Source of the DNA: Acanthochromis polyacanthus
Lineage: Eukaryota > Chordata > Actinopteri > Pomacentridae
NCBI RefSeq assembly: GCF_021347895.1
Contig: NC_067119.1
Span: forward strand, 3,236,534 to 3,300,533
Length of the DNA stretch: 64,000 nt
Direction of reading: 5' to 3'
Shown: positions 62,656-64,000 of the stretch, one piece after another
How the letters are laid out: each line of letters begins with the position of its first letter
Position numbering within the stretch: the stretch's first letter is position 1
The notes under the pieces: model-generated
The model's database searches: none
Told to the model about the DNA's origin: nothing
Seen by the model: only the letters and a program-made list of their open reading frames with translations
Position numbers and translations under genes: made by a program

Positions 62656-63203
62656 TGGCCTCATCACGGATGAAGATGAGGAGTACAGAGAACTTATCTG
62701 AGACTTTGTGGACTGGTGCCTGCTGAACTGCCTACAGATCAACGCAGTGAACACCAAGGAGTTGGTGGAGGACTGCAGCAGGAGCAGACACATTTCTTCT
62801 TCACCAGTGAACATCCAGGGAATGGACATTGAGATTGTGGACTCCTACAGGTACCTGGGTGTTCACTTAAACAATAAACTGGACTGGACTACTAACACCA
62901 GCGCACTTTATAACAAAGGTCAGAGTAGACTCCACCTACTCAGAAAACTGAGGTCCTTCGGGGTGGAGGGAGCACGTCTGAGAACCTTTTATGATTCTGT
63001 GGTGGCATCAGCCATCCTGTATAGGGCGGTCTGCTGGAGCAGCAGCATCACGACTGCAGACAGGAAGAGACTAAACAAACTGGTAAAGAAAGCTCCCTCT
63101 GTCCTTCTTGATACTGTGGAGGTGGTGGAAGACAGGAGGATGATGACAAAGCTGTTGTCTATCATGGAGGACACCTCCCACCCCTGCAGGAAACAGTAAT
63201 ATC
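62656..63203 (+). mobile_element. LINE (L2/CR1 group) ORF2, unit 5, part 3
   Basis: Continues part 2: GLITDEDEEYRELI, DFVDWCLLNCLQINAVNTKE, MDIEIVDSYRYLGVHLNNKL, RLHLLRKLRSFGVEGARLR, SAILYRAVCWSSSITTADR, TKLLSIMEDTSHPC. It is interrupted at 63204 by CAGGGTTCTC copy 2. Confidence 0.8.
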
Positions 63204-63395
63204 CAGGGTTCTCACCAGCGCATTTCGCATTACACTGTCATAAACGGCCCGTTACGCTGTCAGTTTAAAAGATTACGCTGTGATTAGGGCCACTATGCTG
63301 TTATTTTGACAGATCAGGGTTCTCGCCAGCGCATTTCAAAGATTACGCTGTTGTTATGAGAGTGTGTGGCTCTGTCATGAAAGAGGGAGAGAGAG

Positions 63396-63456
<61 letters not shown>

Positions 63457-64000
63457 CGAGATGTCCAAGCGACCCTGAATGCGGTGCGAACGAGAGAGAA
63501 TGCAGTCGGTTCGGTAGAGGAGGAGAGAAGGTGTGCAGTTGCTGGGTTGGTGGTACTGTGCGATTCAGCCATTGTTGATAGACAATAAAGGCTGCAGTGT
63601 TCTTCCATACGGCTGGGCTCCTGTGTCTTTGCCTCTACGGCTGCTGAGGAAGTGAAAGGGGTTAACCCCGGGCTTCCGGACCACGGTCAGGGGCCGAACA
63701 GGAAGGGTTAACACTGTGATTAGGGCCGCTGCGTTGTTATTTTGACCGATAACGCCATGTGCGTTTGTTTTAATCGACTGGGTGCCTATTTAGGTTAATT
63801 TATGTCTCCCCACCTCAGCCGTACTTTCCTGTCGTTGATTGACCCGTTCCCGTCTATTGCGCATGCGGGACCTGCGGTTAACGCTGAAAAAAATCTTGGG
63901 GCTGTGTCCGAAATGGCATACTAACGTACTACATACTCAATGAGTATATACTGTATACTACGTACTATAAGTATGATTAGAATGCCGACCGTTCACACTG
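63204..64000. mobile_element. CAGGGTTCTC-TIR element, copy 2 (runs off right edge)
   Basis: Starts CAGGGTTCTCACCAG after ATATC (63199-63203). The terminal 111 bp are followed by a second start CAGGGTTCTCGCCAG at 63315, so the left end is partly duplicated. It holds a (GT)n tract, the aggaagggttaacactg region seen in copy 1, and the start of the nested GGGCTGTGTCCG MITE near 63898. Confidence 0.78.
63402..63449. repeat. (GT)n microsatellite
   Basis: About 24 GT repeats, followed by a short GA run. Units 4 and 5 copy 1 have only a few GT repeats at this point. Confidence 0.92.

Noticed and set aside
17903..63449. Possible CRISPR-like or tRNA/rRNA features among the repeats
   Set aside because: The short repeats are microsatellites, finger units or TE ends. 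No spacer pattern, cloverleaf or rRNA sequence was seen.

Overview
The window is vertebrate nuclear DNA, almost certainly from a percomorph-type teleost fish. It carries a tandem cluster of C2H2 zinc-finger (ZNF) genes with an N-terminal module (start MASVEYLRE, then a coiled coil, then ELPQ, IKxE and LKQE motifs) that I know from spiny-rayed fish ZNF proteins. The transposon load is also fish-like: several hAT families, a Tc1-like element, ISL2EU-type THAP elements, L2/CR1-group and I/Nimb-like LINEs, and MITEs. I see no prokaryotic features. Apart from ZNF genes and mobile elements I recognise no other gene.

Five paralogous ZNF genes lie head to tail, all on the minus strand. Each has a coding exon 1 (57 codons plus 1 nt) and one large exon 2 holding the acidic linker and all fingers. 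Gene 1: exon 2 <1-639, exon 1 5765-5936. Gene 2: exon 2 12287-14104, broken exon 1 20004-20161. Gene 3: exon 2 23867-26659, broken exon 1 29745-29920. Gene 4: exon 2 40074-41527, exon 1 44599-44770. Gene 5: exon 2 55282-56561, with exon 1 expected just past the right edge. The splice sites (CCCATAG|gtgtg and tccctccag|AGCTCC) join in phase 1 and recreate the family sequence PIELPQ. Gene 4 is the only complete, fully open gene (541 aa, 10 fingers). Gene 1 is open as far as it can be seen. Genes 2 (13 fingers) and 3 (22 fingers) keep long open finger exons, but each has a frame-breaking change in exon 1 and a shared 1-bp insertion near the start of exon 2. Gene 5 is frameshifted in finger 9.

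Between and inside the genes the space is filled by mobile DNA. Introns hold a LINE inserted once before duplication (genes 1, 4 and 5, but not 2), several hAT elements, a CAGGGTTCTC-TIR element with 5-bp target duplications, a Tc1-like element and a second LINE. Intergenic spacers hold LINE 3' ends, I/Nimb-like LINE remnants with RNase H, two related L2-group LINEs, a candidate solo LTR, ISL2EU-type elements and an apparently intact six-exon hAT transposase gene (52039-54254) flanked by a perfect 8-bp target duplication.

The paralogues differ in three ways likely to matter for function: the number of fingers (10-22 in uninterrupted arrays), the base-contacting residues (QSKA-type in gene 3; R-D/E-Y/N-A-type in genes 4 and 5), and the copy number of a 63-bp repeat (2, 5, 8, 3, 2) whose every unit encodes a psi-K-x-E SUMO-acceptor consensus. 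This fits a fast-evolving DNA-binding repressor cluster, possibly aimed at transposons, but that role is inference. A conserved upstream block with a CTCF-like motif precedes every exon 1 in the window.
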